Shown here one piece after another: positions 31,085 to 41,894 of a stretch of DNA of 64,000 bases. Within the stretch, counting starts at the first letter, position 1, and each line of letters opens with the position of its first letter. This DNA is from Aquarana catesbeiana. Lineage: Eukaryota; Chordata; Amphibia; Anura; Ranidae. The notes below the pieces were generated by a model. The model made no database searches. It saw only the letters and a list, made by a program, of their open reading frames with translations, and had not been told where the DNA came from. The DNA lies in NCBI RefSeq assembly GCF_042186555.1, contig NC_133325.1:92293303-92357302 (forward strand). Reading direction: 5' to 3'. The position numbers were made by a program, and so were the translations under genes.

Positions 31085-31760
31085 CGTCACTGATCACGTG
31101 ACTTCAAGGGCTGAAGTCATGTGATAAGTGACACACGCGTCGGCAGGAGCCAGGTGTCGTCATTTTCGATCGCAGCCGAGACTGGAAGTACTGCTATGTG
31201 AAGCCGTTTGTCGTGATTTTTACTGTAAGTTAACTGCTTTTTTAATAAACAAATATATTGGATTACTACGCCATGGAGATTCCTTTATGTTGCATGTGAA
31301 TGGTATATGGAATGAAGTGGGGACCTGCCTAAGATATCACTGGTATCTGTGGAAATCTTTTACCTGTCTGATTGGAAGTCCCAGGAGTAGGAATTCATTG
31401 CTTGTGTGGAGTCACATATTACATACAAGCCCAACTAGATCTGTAGAGGCCTTTATCTGAGGTAAGAGGCTGGAGCAAACCACTGGTACACTACGGATGG
31501 TGGAAGTTGCATATGATCTGGATTTATTGGATTCTACCTTTCTTCACACAAGCACCTTCATTTATGAACTTTTTCTGATTGAGCACTCTATTTATATATT
31601 GCATTGTCACTTTAAATACTGTGGCACCTTTATGGTGCATGAAGAATTCGTTATTGGATGTTTATTTACTTCACTGTCACTTTTGTATTTTGCACTTCAT
31701 AATTAATTGAACATTCATTTGATGTTATTGCTCATTGAGTGAGTGCCACACATACCTATA
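31085..31760. repeat. Dispersed repeat with ACGCGTCGG core (copy 4)
   Basis: Begins GTCACTGATCACGTGACTTC, has GTGACACACGCGTCGGCAGG at 31,128 and TTAATAAACAAATATATTGG at 31,240. Related to 5,886-6,170. CACGTGACTTC here also recurs at 63,410. Right boundary is a guess from loss of similarity. Confidence 0.5.
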
Positions 31761-32100
31761 TATAATTATCACTGTGTGGGGAGATCTTTTCATGTTGGCA
31801 GCTACTCAGCTTTATTTATAGTTATTTGGTTTGTGCATTAGTAATTTCACATGGATCTAAAAAGATGCAACCTTTCCTTGGCCCATCATGGAGGCATGAG
31901 AGAATGCACTACCAGCCACCTCCAGCCCTAGCCTACCAAGGCCTTACCATCGGTTGGCAATATCTGTTGTTGCTCATAGACCTGAGATTGTCATCCATTC
32001 CAGTTCAGAACAACGAGATCTTGTGATTGTCATCTCATGTTTATTGGTACCTTTAATAGGACTACATGAGCCATGACTTGGATGACTGAAGACCAGATGC
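31761..32100. other. No gene recognised
   Basis: No exon, RNA gene or terminal repeat was recognised between the ACGCG repeat and Tc1 element 4. Confidence 0.45.
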
Positions 32101-32109
32101 AATGATCAG

Positions 32110-32965
32110 TCATCACATTATGACCACTGACAGGTAAAGTGAATACCATTGATTGTCTTGTTACAATGGCACCTAAAAATAGGTGGGATATATTAGGAGG
32201 CAAGTGAACATGATGTCCCTGAAGTTAATGTGTTGAAAGCAGAAAAAATGGGCAAGCGTAAGGATTTGAGTGACTTTGACAAGGGCCAAATTGTAACACC
32301 TAGACTGGGTCAGAGCAACTCCAAAACTGCAGCTCTTCTGGGTTGTTCCCGGTCTGCAGTGGTCAGGACCTACCAAAAGTGCTCCAAGGAAGAAAGACTG
32401 GCAGCACAGGCATGGGCGGCCAAGGCTCATTGATACATGTGGCAAGAGAAGGCTGGCCTATGTAGCCCGATCCAATAGGAGAGCTACTGTAGCTCACATT
32501 GCTGAAACAGTTAATTCTGGTTTCGATAGAAAGGTGTCAGAACACACAATGCATGGTAGTTTCTTGTGTATTGTGCTGCGTAGCTGCAGACTGCTCAGGG
32601 TGCCCATGCTGACCTGCATTTACAGCCAAAAGCTCCTAAAATAGGCAGGTGAGCATCAGAACTGGACCCCAGAACAATGGAAGAAGATGGCTTGGTTTGA
32701 GGAATCACATTTTCTTTTACATCATGTGGCTGGCCGGGTGCGTGTGCATCACTTACCTGGGGAAGAGATGGGACCAGGATGCAGTATGGGAAGAAGGCAA
32801 GCCAGTGGAGGCAGTGTGATGCTTTGGGAAATGTTCTGCTGGGAAACTTGGGTCCTGCTATTCATGTAGATGTTACTTTGCCTCAACGGGTCAGGGCTGT
32901 TTTGGTGGCCAATGGGGAATCTACTCAAAATTAGGTGGGCAATCATAATGTTATAGTGAGTGGAC
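32110..32965 (+). mobile_element. Tc1/mariner element 4, internally deleted
   Basis: Flanking inner sequences CATCACATTATGACCACTGA (left) and CATAATGTTATAGTGAGTGG (right) form an imperfect inverted repeat around a deleted transposase gene. The outermost tips were not defined and no TA duplication was confirmed. Confidence 0.7.
32248..32934 (+). pseudogene. Tc1-like transposase pseudogene 4
   Basis: Starts at the ATG at 32,248 with MGKRKDLSDFDKGQIVTPRL and the helix-turn-helix SKTAALLGCSRSAVVRTYQK. This is a different Tc1 subfamily from elements 1-3. A frame change follows at about 32,430. Further blocks are FDRKVSEHTMH (about 32,525), WTPEQWKKMAWFEESHFLLH (about 32,665-32,710; the first catalytic Asp of SDES is Glu here), VRVHHLPGEEMGPGCSMGRR and GSVMLWEMFCWET. 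Then about 400 bp, including the second Asp and the Glu, are deleted, and the C-terminus QRVRAVLVANGESTQ ends at TAG 32,932-32,934. Confidence 0.88.
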
Positions 32966-33009
32966 ACAATAATATGGCTAATCGGTGTATATCTCTGCTG
33001 ATGACCTGT

Positions 33010-33610
33010 ATGTGTACAGCATGCACAATTCTCCACAGTCCTGTTACCATAGGCAAATACATGAATCTGTTGCACACAATAAACTCAGTGATGACATTTA
33101 CTCAAGTGAGATAACTGTATTGTTTCTGTAGGTATATCCTGAGTGTATACAATGAGCACTAGACACCGTATTGTATGAAAGCTATGCTTACCAGCATGCC
33201 CATTGTGTATAGTAATAATGGGCACTTCACACCGGAGCCGAAAACTGTTTCAGCAGCTGATCAAAACAGGCAGAGGAAGAGAAAAATTGAGCAACACAAT
33301 GTTGAGCTCATTAAACTTTAAACAAACCCTGCAACCTATTTAGGTGTGCATTATTATGGAGCAAGATGAATTATTAATGTCTAGGGATTGGACCCATTTA
33401 ACCCCTTTTACACAGGCTACACATAGAGATGAGGAGACAATCAGTTCATTCAACATGTTTCTTACATATCTATGGACAGCATAAGCTTTGAGCCAGATCT
33501 CAGGCAATCTAATGGATGAAACACAACGGAAAACCTTATCTGACTCTGCTGGGTAGTTATAAGGCCGGTGTTCTTTTCTATCTGTCTAGAGACCAACCAT
33601 TCCCAACAAG
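33010..33610. other. No gene recognised
   Basis: Unassigned DNA with no clear repeat or exon. Confidence 0.45.
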
Positions 33611-33623
33611 AGTTCCTCCAGAG

Positions 33624-34155
33624 CAGGGGGCTCCAAACTTCCTAAACAAAGGGCCAGTTTACTGTCCTTCAAACGTTATGAAAGGAGACTGTGGGCAGTG
33701 TCCTTCAAAAGTTAGGGAAGGAGTAGAAAATGCCCCAGCATCACTGGAAGTAGACAAGGTCTCAGGCTTGGTGGTCATTTGGAGCTAATAAGTTATATAG
33801 CACCAGTGGTCAAAAGGAGAGGGAACAGTGCTCCATCACTGGTATTCGTAAGAGAAATAGCGCCCCATCAGTAGTGTCTGTAGGAAGAATAGTGATCAAT
33901 TGTTTATATCCATGGGAAGAATTACGCCCCCATCTTTGGTGTCAGTAGAAGGAATAGTGCTCTACTGTTGGTGCCAGCGGAAGAAATATTGATTCATAAT
34001 TGGTGTCATGGGAGGAACAGTGCCCCACTCTTGGTGCCCATTTAAGAAATGGTGTCTGATTGTTGGTGTCAGTGGTAAGAATAGTACACCAAGGGCCAGA
34101 AAAAGGCAAGCAAAGAGCTAGAGGCAGCCTGCAGGCCACAAATTGGAGACCACTG
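33624..34155. mobile_element. hAT-type MITE with diverged tandem repeat, 532 bp
   Basis: CAGGGGGCTCCAAACTTC at the left and AATTGGAGACCACTG at the right, flanked by CTCCAGAG (33,616-33,623) and CTCCAGAT (34,156-34,163), an 8-bp duplication with one mismatch. The interior has about six diverged units around GTGTCAGTAGAAGGAATAGT and GCCCCATC. Confidence 0.88.
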
Positions 34156-34326
34156 CTCCAGATTTTGCTAGAGGTTCCTTGAGCAAGGAACAATTCCTGA
34201 CTCTCAGGTTGCACCTGACACCAATGATCCTTTTAGCTATTTGTAAGATTCTTTCCATTGACCACACATGAAGGGAGCATTCTCCCCACTGACCACCACA
34301 CTATTGTACAATGGGCTGTAGACATT

Positions 34327-34948
34327 GGGGTTGGTTTACCAAAACTGGAGAGTGCAAAATATGGTGCAGTTCAGCATAGAAACCAATCAGTTTCCAGGTT
34401 TTATTGTCAAAGCTTAAAGAGGAACTCTGTTCGACCTCCCCATTTTTGTTTCACTTACCTGATGGGGATATCTGGACATTTCAGATACTCACCCATCTAG
34501 TGGATCCAGCATTGACCCACTGAGATCATCTCATGCCCAGCCACAGATCCATCCTACGCTGCCATGTTTTCCCTGATGTCATTGAGAGGCCTGCCAGCTT
34601 TTCTGGGTTCAGTGGGCAGGCCTCTCCTCCTGTTCTTGAATGGAAGACTATGCCTCCTGGTACACGTGACGTACATATCCTGGGAGGCACAACCGACAGT
34701 TTGCATGTTATTCGCCTAATGGATGGGGAAACGGGGCGGACTTAATATTAAAAAAAAAGATCTAAACAAAAGGAAAAGAAAAACAAAAAAACGATGCCCT
34801 ATTCCAGCAGAGGAAATGAGGAGGGGTGGAGAGGTGGGATCGTCTTCGGGAGGGTGAAGGTCTGCTTTAACTGAACAAGCTGAGTTGATTGGCTACCATG
34901 CACAGTTGCACCAGATTTGGCCCTCTCCAGATTTAGTAAATCAACCCC
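34327..34948. mobile_element. MITE, GGGGTTGRTTTACYAAAACT family, interrupted
   Basis: Left end GGGGTTGGTTTACCAAAACT and right end AGATTTAGTAAATCAACCCC are inverted repeats, with sub-terminal GGAGAGTGCAAAATATGGTG against CACCAGATTTGGCCCTCTCC. A second MITE sits in its middle (34,418-34,866). Confidence 0.85.
34418..34866. mobile_element. TTAA-flanked MITE nested in 34,327-34,948
   Basis: Flanked by TTAA (34,414-34,417 and 34,867-34,870). Starts AGAGGAACTCTG and ends GAAGGTCTGCT. Removing it and one TTAA rejoins the host MITE as CAAAGCTTAACTGAACAAGC. The ends are only short inverted repeats. Unlike the CCACTT family, but with the same TTAA target. Confidence 0.75.
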
Positions 34949-35104
34949 ACAGTCTTTATGAGCTGGGGTTCCCGGAGACCAGAATATTATTTCAAGGGCT
35001 TCTCTGAGTTAAAAAGGTTGAGAGAGGCTGGCCTAAATGAATGATTGCTATACGCATGGTCACAATAAAACTGTTATTCTGAATTCTATTACACACTAAG
35101 CGAT

Positions 35105-35410
35105 ATTATAAAGTTCTTAAAGTGTAACTAGAGCCATTTTTTTTCAATTTTGGATAATTAAAAGAATTGGAACCTCTGTCAGGTTTTTATCACTGTCTGT
35201 GTCTCCATTGGGGAGATTCACCCTCTCTGTGGGTCCAGGTGAACACTGTTACCAGGACTGAAATTTAAGGAAGATTTGAGTTGTGCATAACAGGAATAGA
35301 GGGGATTTTTCTCACTTTTCCGAGATTCTCTCTGTTGTGTGTCAGGGGCAGGAAATAAAGGAAATCTCCCCAATGGGACACAAGTATAAACCCTGACAGG
35401 GGTTGCAAAA
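35105..35410. repeat. Dispersed repeat related to 19,690-20,660
   Basis: Shares AAGTGTAACTAGAGCCATTT, ATTGGGGAGATTCACCCTC and GGAAATAAAGGAAATCTCCC with that locus, and lacks the hAT insertion, so it shows the uninterrupted target region. Confidence 0.6.
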
Positions 35411-35915
35411 TGCATTCAAATCTATTTTCCTCCAATATTATTTTTATAACATGCTGCATTCATCATGCTCTGATTGTTTATGGCATTCTCTGTTATGCTA
35501 TATCCACCATAGTCCCAAACCAACATGGATCCACCCCCATGCCTAAATTGACTGAACCCTAGTTCAAAAACAGAAAAAAGTCTCCTAATTCCTTTTTTTT
35601 TCCTGCTGTGAGTCGATTTCCTGTTAGAGGGTGGCTATGATCGTTCTCCATGGTCCCCCAGTGTTCGCATTGTAGCCACCCTATCCTGCTTCATTCCTGA
35701 GATGGACCAGGGATGATGGGCTATGTTCTGTGTAGTGGGCATAGAGTAGTGCACATGATCGCAACTAAAATGAACTGCTCAATTCCAAACAAACGGAAAT
35801 GAGAGAGAAAAGGAGAGGTTCGAGAGCTCATGGAGGACGTTACAAGGAAACAGATAAACACAGTAAGAAACAATTTCATGAAAAATAGATTACAGCACCA
35901 TTAAGTAGTGAATGT
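35411..35915. other. No gene recognised
   Basis: No exon, RNA gene or repeat termini recognised. Confidence 0.45.
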
Positions 35916-37213
35916 GCACTATATTGTCAAAAGTATTGGGACACCTGTCTTTACACGCACATGAACTTTAACTGCTTGCCGCCCGCCCACCGTCAAATGA
36001 TGGCAAGGCGATGCGCCTCTCGTTCTGGGACAGCGTCCCAGAACAGGTGCTCTCGCGAACCCATGGGGTCATTCAGCACGCCGATCGCGGCCGCGCTGTG
36101 TCCTAGCAACCAATTTCTGTAAAGATCGGGGTCTGTACTAGACCCCGATCTCTGTAAAGAGCCACATCTGTGGCTCTTTAACCATGTGATCGGCTGTGTC
36201 CAATCACAGCTGGTCACATGTAAACACGAAGATGCCGGTAATTGTCGCTCCTCGCTTCACACTGACAGAGTGTGTGGCGAGGAGAACCGGTCAGCGGCAT
36301 CTCCTCATGGGGGACATCTAGGGATGTAATCAATTACAATTAGCGTCAACTGTGTCACCAATCAGTGCCAACCAGTGGCAGCAATCAGTGCCCACAAGTG
36401 CCACCAATCAGTGCCCATTAGCGATGCCAGTCAGTGCTGGCTATCAGTGCTGCCCATCAATGCCCATCACTGCTGTCGATCAATGCCCATCAGTGTCACC
36501 CATCAATGCCCATCAGTAGCGCCTATCCATGCCGGCTATCAGTGCCCACCAGTGCTGCCTATTAGTGCCCATCAGTGCTGCCTATCAGTGCTCATCAGTG
36601 CCACATATCAGTGCCACCTATCAGTGCCCATAAGTGCAGCATATTAGTGCCTCCTCATCAGTGCCCATAAGAACCACCTCATCAATGCCCACCAGTTCAG
36701 CCTATCAGTGCCCATTAGTGCCGCCTCAGCAGCGCACATCAGTGAAAGAGAAAAAATACTTATTTACAAAATTTACTGACAGAAACTAAGCAAAAAAAAA
36801 TTTTTTTTCAAAATTTTTGGTCTTTTTTTTTTTTAGTAAGAAATAAAAAACCCAGCAGTGATTAAATACCACCAAAAGAAATCTCTATTTGTGTGAAGAA
36901 AATGATAAAAAAAATGTGTTTGGGTACAGTGTAGAATGACCGCGCAATTGTCATTCAAAGTGCGACAGCGATGAAAGCTGAAAAATGGCCTGGGCAGAAG
37001 ATGGCCTGGGCAGAAGAAGTTAGGCAAGTGGTCATTGGCATTCCAGTCTTAGTCTGTAGGGTATAATATTGAGTTGGCCCACCCTTTGCGGCTATAACAG
37101 CTTCAACTCTTCTTGGAAGGCTGTCCACAAGGTTTAGGAATGTGTCTATGTGGGAATGATTGACCATTCTTCCAGAAGCACATTTGTGAGGTCAGGCACT
37201 GATGTGGATGAGA
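35916..37213 (-). mobile_element. Tc1/mariner element 5, 3' end fragment split by insertion
   Basis: Left piece 35,922-35,971 (ACTATATTGTCAAAAGTATT, then TTTACACGCACATGAACTT) is a Tc1-type terminus. The right piece 37,032-37,213 encodes on the minus strand the C-terminus of a Tc1-like transposase (NVLLEEWSIIP, then SLPRRVEAVIAAKGGPTQYY). A 1-kb TTAA element separates them. The transposon is cut off near 37,213, so most of the gene is missing. Confidence 0.85.
35972..37031 (-). mobile_element. TTAA-flanked repeat family, copy nested in Tc1 element 5
   Basis: Follows TTAA at 35,968-35,971 and ends GGCAAGTGGTCA near 37,031, where the second TTAA has decayed. In minus orientation it has the family order: termini, GGTCATTCTACACTG..., conserved block at 36,850-36,900 (ATACCACCAAAAGAAATCTC), and a minisatellite of AGTGCCCATCAGTGCTGCC-type units (36,350-36,740). 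It splits a Tc1 terminal repeat from its body. Confidence 0.85.
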
Positions 37214-37430
37214 AGGGATGTGTACATGCATCCATCATGTCTTTTTTTATGTAGTAATCTTGGGCTGCTCAGGCAATATCAGCATGTCCCCCTGTTTTCC
37301 AACCTTCTAGCACACAGGAAAGGGTGGCCCCAGGGGACCCTGCAAATGAAAGAAGTCACCCAGGTGAAGAAGCAGTATGCACTGTAAGGCCTTGTTCAGA
37401 TCTCACATTTTTATTGTGGTTTAGTGGTTT
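37214..37430. other. No gene recognised
   Basis: Short spacer between two TTAA-family elements. GGCCTTGTTCAGATCTCACA near 37,388 looks like a TTCACAC-type MITE end. Confidence 0.4.
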
Positions 37431-37434
37431 TTAA

Positions 37435-38587
37435 CCACTTGCTTACTGGGCACTTAAACCCCCCTCCTGCCCAGACCATATTTCAACTTTCAGCACTGAC
37501 GCACTTTGAATGACAATTGCGCGGTCATACAACACTGTACCCAAATGAAATTTTTATCATTTTTTCCCCACAAATAGAGCTTTCTTTTGGTGGTATTTAA
37601 TCACAGCTGGGATTTTTATTTTTTGCTAAACAAACAAAAAAAGATGGAAAATTAAAAAAAAAAAAAAAAAATCATGTTTCATAGTTTGTTATAAAATTTT
37701 GCAAACAGGTCATTTTTCTCCTTCATTGATATGCGCTGATGAGGCGGCACAGGTGGGCACTGATAGGCTGCACTGGTGGGCATGGATAGGCACATTTAAG
37801 GCGGCACTGATAGGCACAGTTAAGGTGGCACTGATAGGTACAGTTAAGGCCCGCACTGATAGGCAAAGATAAGGCGGCACTGATGGGCACATATAAGGTG
37901 GCACTGATGGGCACAGATAAGGCGGCACTGATGGCCACCGATGGGCCCTGATGGGTGGCACGGATGGGTGGCACTGATGGGTACCACTGATAGGTGGCAC
38001 TGATGGGCAGCACTGATGGGCACTGGTAGGTGACACTGATGGGCACTGATAGGTGGCACTGATGTGCAGCACTGTTGTTGAGGCACTGATTGTGGGTACT
38101 GATAGGTGGCACTGTGGGCACTGATGGCTGGCATTGTGGGCACTGATGGGTGGCGCTGGTGGGCACTGGTAGGGGGCACTGCTGCCTATTGCTAGGTGGC
38201 ACTGGCAGAGGGCACAGAGGATCTGGTGGCGCTCGCCATGATCGGGACTGATGTCCCTCTCACGGCCGCTGGTGATCGTCATTTTTTTTTTCCTCCTCAC
38301 GCTGGCAGCGCGAGGAGAAAAAATTGCCAATTACCGGCTCTGTTGATGTCACATGATCAGCTGTCATTGGCTGACAGCTGATCATGTGGTAAGGGATCAG
38401 GATCGACCCCTTTCTCCGATCTGTGATCAGCCGATTCTCATAGACACGCTGATCACAGAGAGCGCTGCATGAGCCCTGCAAGGGGCACGCAGGCCGCTCG
38501 TGTACGGGACGACGTCAATGGACGTCGTCCCGGCAAAGCAGGTCCGCGGTGTAGCCGTCATTCGGCTATAGCGCGGATCTCTAGTGG
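37435..38587 (+). mobile_element. TTAA-flanked repeat family, complete copy with minisatellite
   Basis: 1,153 bp flanked by TTAA (37,431-37,434 and 38,588-38,591). Starts CCACTTGCTTACTGGGCACT and ends GGATCTCTAGTGG. The conserved block is at 37,566-37,625 (CCCACAAATAGAGCTTTCTT). A tandem array of TGGCACTGATGGGCACTGAT units spans 37,737-38,215. Long open frames on both strands (up to about 200 codons) come from the repeat unit and are not genes. Confidence 0.9.
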
Positions 38588-38682
38588 TTAATGCAACGTC
38601 TTAGCAACAAGGCAGGATGGGATGATGCCTTGTCTGGGAGTTTTTTTAGCCAGGCTTCAGGAGGTATGTCAATGGCCTACAC

Positions 38683-38823
38683 CAGTGATGGCAGACCTTG
38701 GCACCACAGATGTTTTGGAACTACATTTCCCATGATGCTCAACTACACTGCAGAGTGCATGAGCATCATGTAGTGTAAAATGTAGTTCCAAAACATCTGG
38801 GGTGCCAAGGTCTGCCATCCCTG
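38683..38823. mobile_element. hAT-type MITE, CAGTGATGGCAGACCTTG family, copy 1
   Basis: 141-bp near-perfect palindrome from CAGTGATGGCAGACCTTGGC to CAAGGTCTGCCATCCCTG, flanked by GCCTACAC (38,675-38,682) and GCCTACTC (38,824-38,831), 8 bp with one mismatch. The core GGAACTACATTTCCCATGAT also forms most of the copy at 53,946. Confidence 0.92.
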
Positions 38824-38831
38824 GCCTACTC

Positions 38832-39469
38832 CTAAAGCAAAGGGCATTATCCAACTTTGATCAGAGCTGCACAGTTTGTTTTTATCCACAGTAGCCCTGT
38901 ACCTGCACAGGCAGTTTTCACATAAAGGTGAACTGACCCTTTAGGTGGGTCTTCCGGGTCCATGTGTACTAAACCCCAGTGATGAATTCATCATTGGGGA
39001 ATGTTTGGTGAAAGTCACATTCCTCTCTTTATAAATCTGCTCCTATGTATTCATTATTATTGTTGGAATATCTTCTTGTAAATCCAATCACTTCCACTGA
39101 TAAACGATCTGAGTACAGCGTGTGTTCTTCAGAGGTTGAAAAAATATCCTGTATATGTCTGTCCATCATCCTCAGTCACATGTCTGCCTGTCTATGGCCA
39201 CCGGTATGTATAATGTGCAATTCAGTCCAGACCATGGAGGAAGAGAAAGGATGTTCATTACCAAACACATGTATCCATCATTCAATAACACAAGTGATAC
39301 TTTATTATAGATCATCTATGGAGATTACAAAATATCTCTCACAATGAGCTTTCTCATTAACCAGTAACAGTCTATAGATTGTTCTCATTTAAAGGGAACC
39401 TGTGATGATGAAGAAATATGGAAGATGATATTGCTTTACTCATCATCCTCTAAAAGTGTAGAGCCTGGG
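38832..39469. other. No gene recognised
   Basis: No exon or transposon termini seen between the hAT MITE and the minisatellite. Confidence 0.45.
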
Positions 39470-40422
39470 GCTGTCATCCTGATCCTACAACCGCTATTCT
39501 TATCCCAAGGCTGTCATCCTGATCCTACAACCACTATCCTTATCCCAAGGCTGTCATCCTGATCCTACAACCACTATCCTTATCCCAAGGCTGTCATCCT
39601 GATCCTACAACCACTATTCTTATCCCAAGGCTGTCATCCTGATCCTACAACCACTATTCTTATCCCAAGGCTGTCATCCTGATCCTACAACCACTATTCT
39701 TATCCCAAGGCTGTCATCCTGATGTTGAGGTTTCCATTTTCATCTTGAGACTACCATTCTTATTCTGAGGCCACCATCCTGATTCTTAGGCTGTCATCCT
39801 GATCCTTAGGTTACCATCCTGAAACATTCATCCTAATCCTTAGGCTGCCATCCTGAGGTTACCATCAGGAATCTGTAATCCTGATCCTGTCACCTTGATC
39901 CTTAGGTTGTCATCCTGATCCCTAGACAACCATCCTGAACCATTCATACTGATCCTTAGGTTACCATCCTGATCTGTAATCCTGATCCTGTCATCCTAAT
40001 CCTTAGGCTACCATCCTGATCCTATCATCCTGGCCCTTAAGCTATCATCCTGATCCTGTCATCCTGATCCTGTCATCTTGATCCTTAGGCTACCATGCTG
40101 ATCCTGTCATCCTGCTTCTTCGGCTGTCATCGTAATCCTTAGGCTATCATCCTGATCCTCTCATCCTGATCCTTAGGCTATCATCCTGATGCTGTCATCT
40201 TGATCCCTAGGCTATCATCCTGAAGCTACAATCCGGAATCTGTCATCCTGGTCTCTAGGCTGTCATCTTGATCCTGCAGCTGACATCCTTATTATTAGGT
40301 TGATATCCCTATCCAGCAGCTGTCACCTTGTGTTTGCCATCCTGATCCTGTCATCCTGATCTTTAGGCTGTCATCCTGATCCTGTCATCCTGATCTTTAG
40401 GCTGTCATCCTGATCCTGCTGT
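39470..40422. repeat. Minisatellite, 40-bp unit, degenerating rightward
   Basis: Six near-identical units of exactly 40 bp start at 39,471, 39,511, 39,551, 39,591, 39,631 and 39,671 (CTGTCATCCTGATCCTACAA core, then TATCCCAAGG). From about 39,720 the array continues as shorter, scrambled CATCCTGATCCT(TAGG) units to about 40,422, where a hAT MITE starts. It sits about 700 bp upstream of the LIMA1 promoter. Confidence 0.92.
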
Positions 40423-40729
40423 CAGGGTTGCCAACCGCCAGTAAATTTACTGACAGTTAGTAAAAACCAGTGTTTTTTTTACAAGTGGCAGTAAATATCA
40501 GGGGCTGATCATTTCATGCTGTGTTGACTTTTCAAGTGTAAATCAAGCAAATTACTTTGTTATAGATATTGTCAGTGTTTCCATATCATGTTTATACTGT
40601 TCACATATTCACTTGTTAGTTTTCAATAGGAGTTCTGTATTTTCTCAGGTTGTCAGTAAAAAATGTGATCCCCAGTAAAATCCCCATGTTTTGTCAGCAA
40701 AAAAATGCTACAGGAGGTTGGCAACCCTG
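40423..40729. mobile_element. hAT-type MITE, CAGGGTTGCCAACC family
   Basis: 307 bp from CAGGGTTGCCAACCGCCAGT to GGAGGTTGGCAACCCTG. Sub-terminal TACTGACAG and CAGTAAAA words repeat inside. Flanks CCTGCTGT and GCTGCAGT are only partly alike, so the 8-bp duplication is decayed or misplaced. It lies about 350 bp upstream of the LIMA1 TATA box. Confidence 0.85.
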
Positions 40730-41039
40730 GCTGCAGTTGTCCCTCCTGAGCTGTGCCCGGCTGGGTCTCTTCTCCTCCTGCAGGGTGTGATCTTCTCATT
40801 CTGCCCCCAGGTCGGTGATATAAGGAGAAGGATGACAATCAGCACTGACACCCCCATAGAGATCTCCATCCCCGCCATCCCAGCACACCAGCTGCTATTT
40901 CAGATGAGGCTGATAGAGGCAGCTCTTGCTGTGACCTCTGTGTGTCTCAGTAATCCCCCCTCCACCCCCCCTCCAGTGTCCCCGGACACGTCTCCTCTCC
41001 CTCCCCCTGTGATGACGAGTCCGGCCCTTCAGCACTCTC

Positions 41040-41111
41040 CTCCTGTAGGTGGCGCTCCTCCGCCCCCCCTCCTCCCACACCTTTATATAAGGCGCTCCCC
41101 GAGAGCGGTGA
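41040..41111 (+). promoter_or_regulatory. LIMA1: Probable LIMA1 upstream promoter
   Basis: A GC- and CpG-rich stretch with a TATA box (TTTATATAAGG, 41,082-41,092). A CRE/E-box-like GGTGACGTGTG is at 41,107-41,117 and a GC box GTGGGCGGGGC at 41,132-41,142. It directly precedes a sequence ending in a consensus 5' splice site. Transcription would start near 41,112-41,122 if the usual 25-30 bp spacing holds. Assignment to LIMA1 rests on the coding exon 13.5 kb downstream, in the same orientation with no other recognisable exon between. Confidence 0.6.
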
Positions 41112-41114
41112 CGT

Positions 41115-41211
41115 GTGCAGTGTGGGCGGGGCAGCACAGGTGCTGAGTTGTGCGGCAGGTGCGGGGAGATCAGAGCTCGGAGAGGAATCCAGCGGGAGGA
41201 GTGAGACTACG
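41115..41211 (+). other. LIMA1: Probable LIMA1 noncoding exon 1
   Basis: GC-rich sequence without an ATG, ending GAGACTACG at 41,211 before the donor GTGAGTGCGG. It starts about 25-30 bp after the TATA box. Translation starts in the next exon, so this would be 5' UTR only. The 5' end is estimated. RNA evidence would be needed to prove the splice to 54,687. Confidence 0.55.
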
Positions 41212-41579
41212 GTGAGTGCGGGGGGGGGGGACCGCGGCCTGTGCGGGCTGGTGGGACTTGTAGTTCTGCATGGACTAGGATTACATTGCATGGGACATGG
41301 ATTGCAGATGGAGCTTCTCCTGTTCACAGCAAATTCCTCCCCACACCTGTCTGATCACTCCGATCCATCTGTCAGTATGGGGGGGGGGGAGAGAACTGCA
41401 CACCTCTGATCGGCAGAGCTGCCCATACACTGCCAGATTGATTCTCATAGTGCCCCCCTCCCAATTCTCCATGGGATCTCTGGATGGATTACAGAATGCA
41501 CCCCCCCCCCCCCGATCTTCTTGTATTGATCAGTAATCTTCCAGCTCTCCATGCTTTGACATGCTGGTGACCTTTTTCT

Positions 41580-41830
41580 TAAATATCTTTTGATATATAA
41601 TAATATAAATAAATTAATAAAAAAAAATAAAATAAATATATATATATATTAAAAAAAGTAATTTTTTTTTCTATTTTATTCTTTAATTGCTCTTTTAAGA
41701 ATTATTATTTTGTTTTTATTTTTTTATATAATATCCATCTTCCGTTTTATTGAAGCCATTTCTCAGTGGAATGATATCCTTTTGAATAAAGGATATCTTG
41801 TCTTATCGGTATTCCTGGAATCCTATTTCA
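41580..41830. repeat. AT-rich low-complexity sequence
   Basis: A/T homopolymers and a (TA)n tract (41,635-41,650), at the start of intron 1 just after the GC-rich promoter zone. Confidence 0.8.
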
Positions 41831-41894
41831 TAGACGAATAAAATGATCCGGTATCACCTCTCCCCATCTGAGTACTCCAGGTCACTAATGTTCC

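Noticed and set aside
37710..38330. Ser/Pro/His-rich open frames up to 206 codons
   Set aside because: Same artefact from a roughly 20-bp minisatellite inside a TTAA-family element.
39470..39730. Regular 40-bp direct repeats resembling a CRISPR array
   Set aside because: There are no variable spacers; the units are head-to-tail and the host is a vertebrate genome, so it is a minisatellite.
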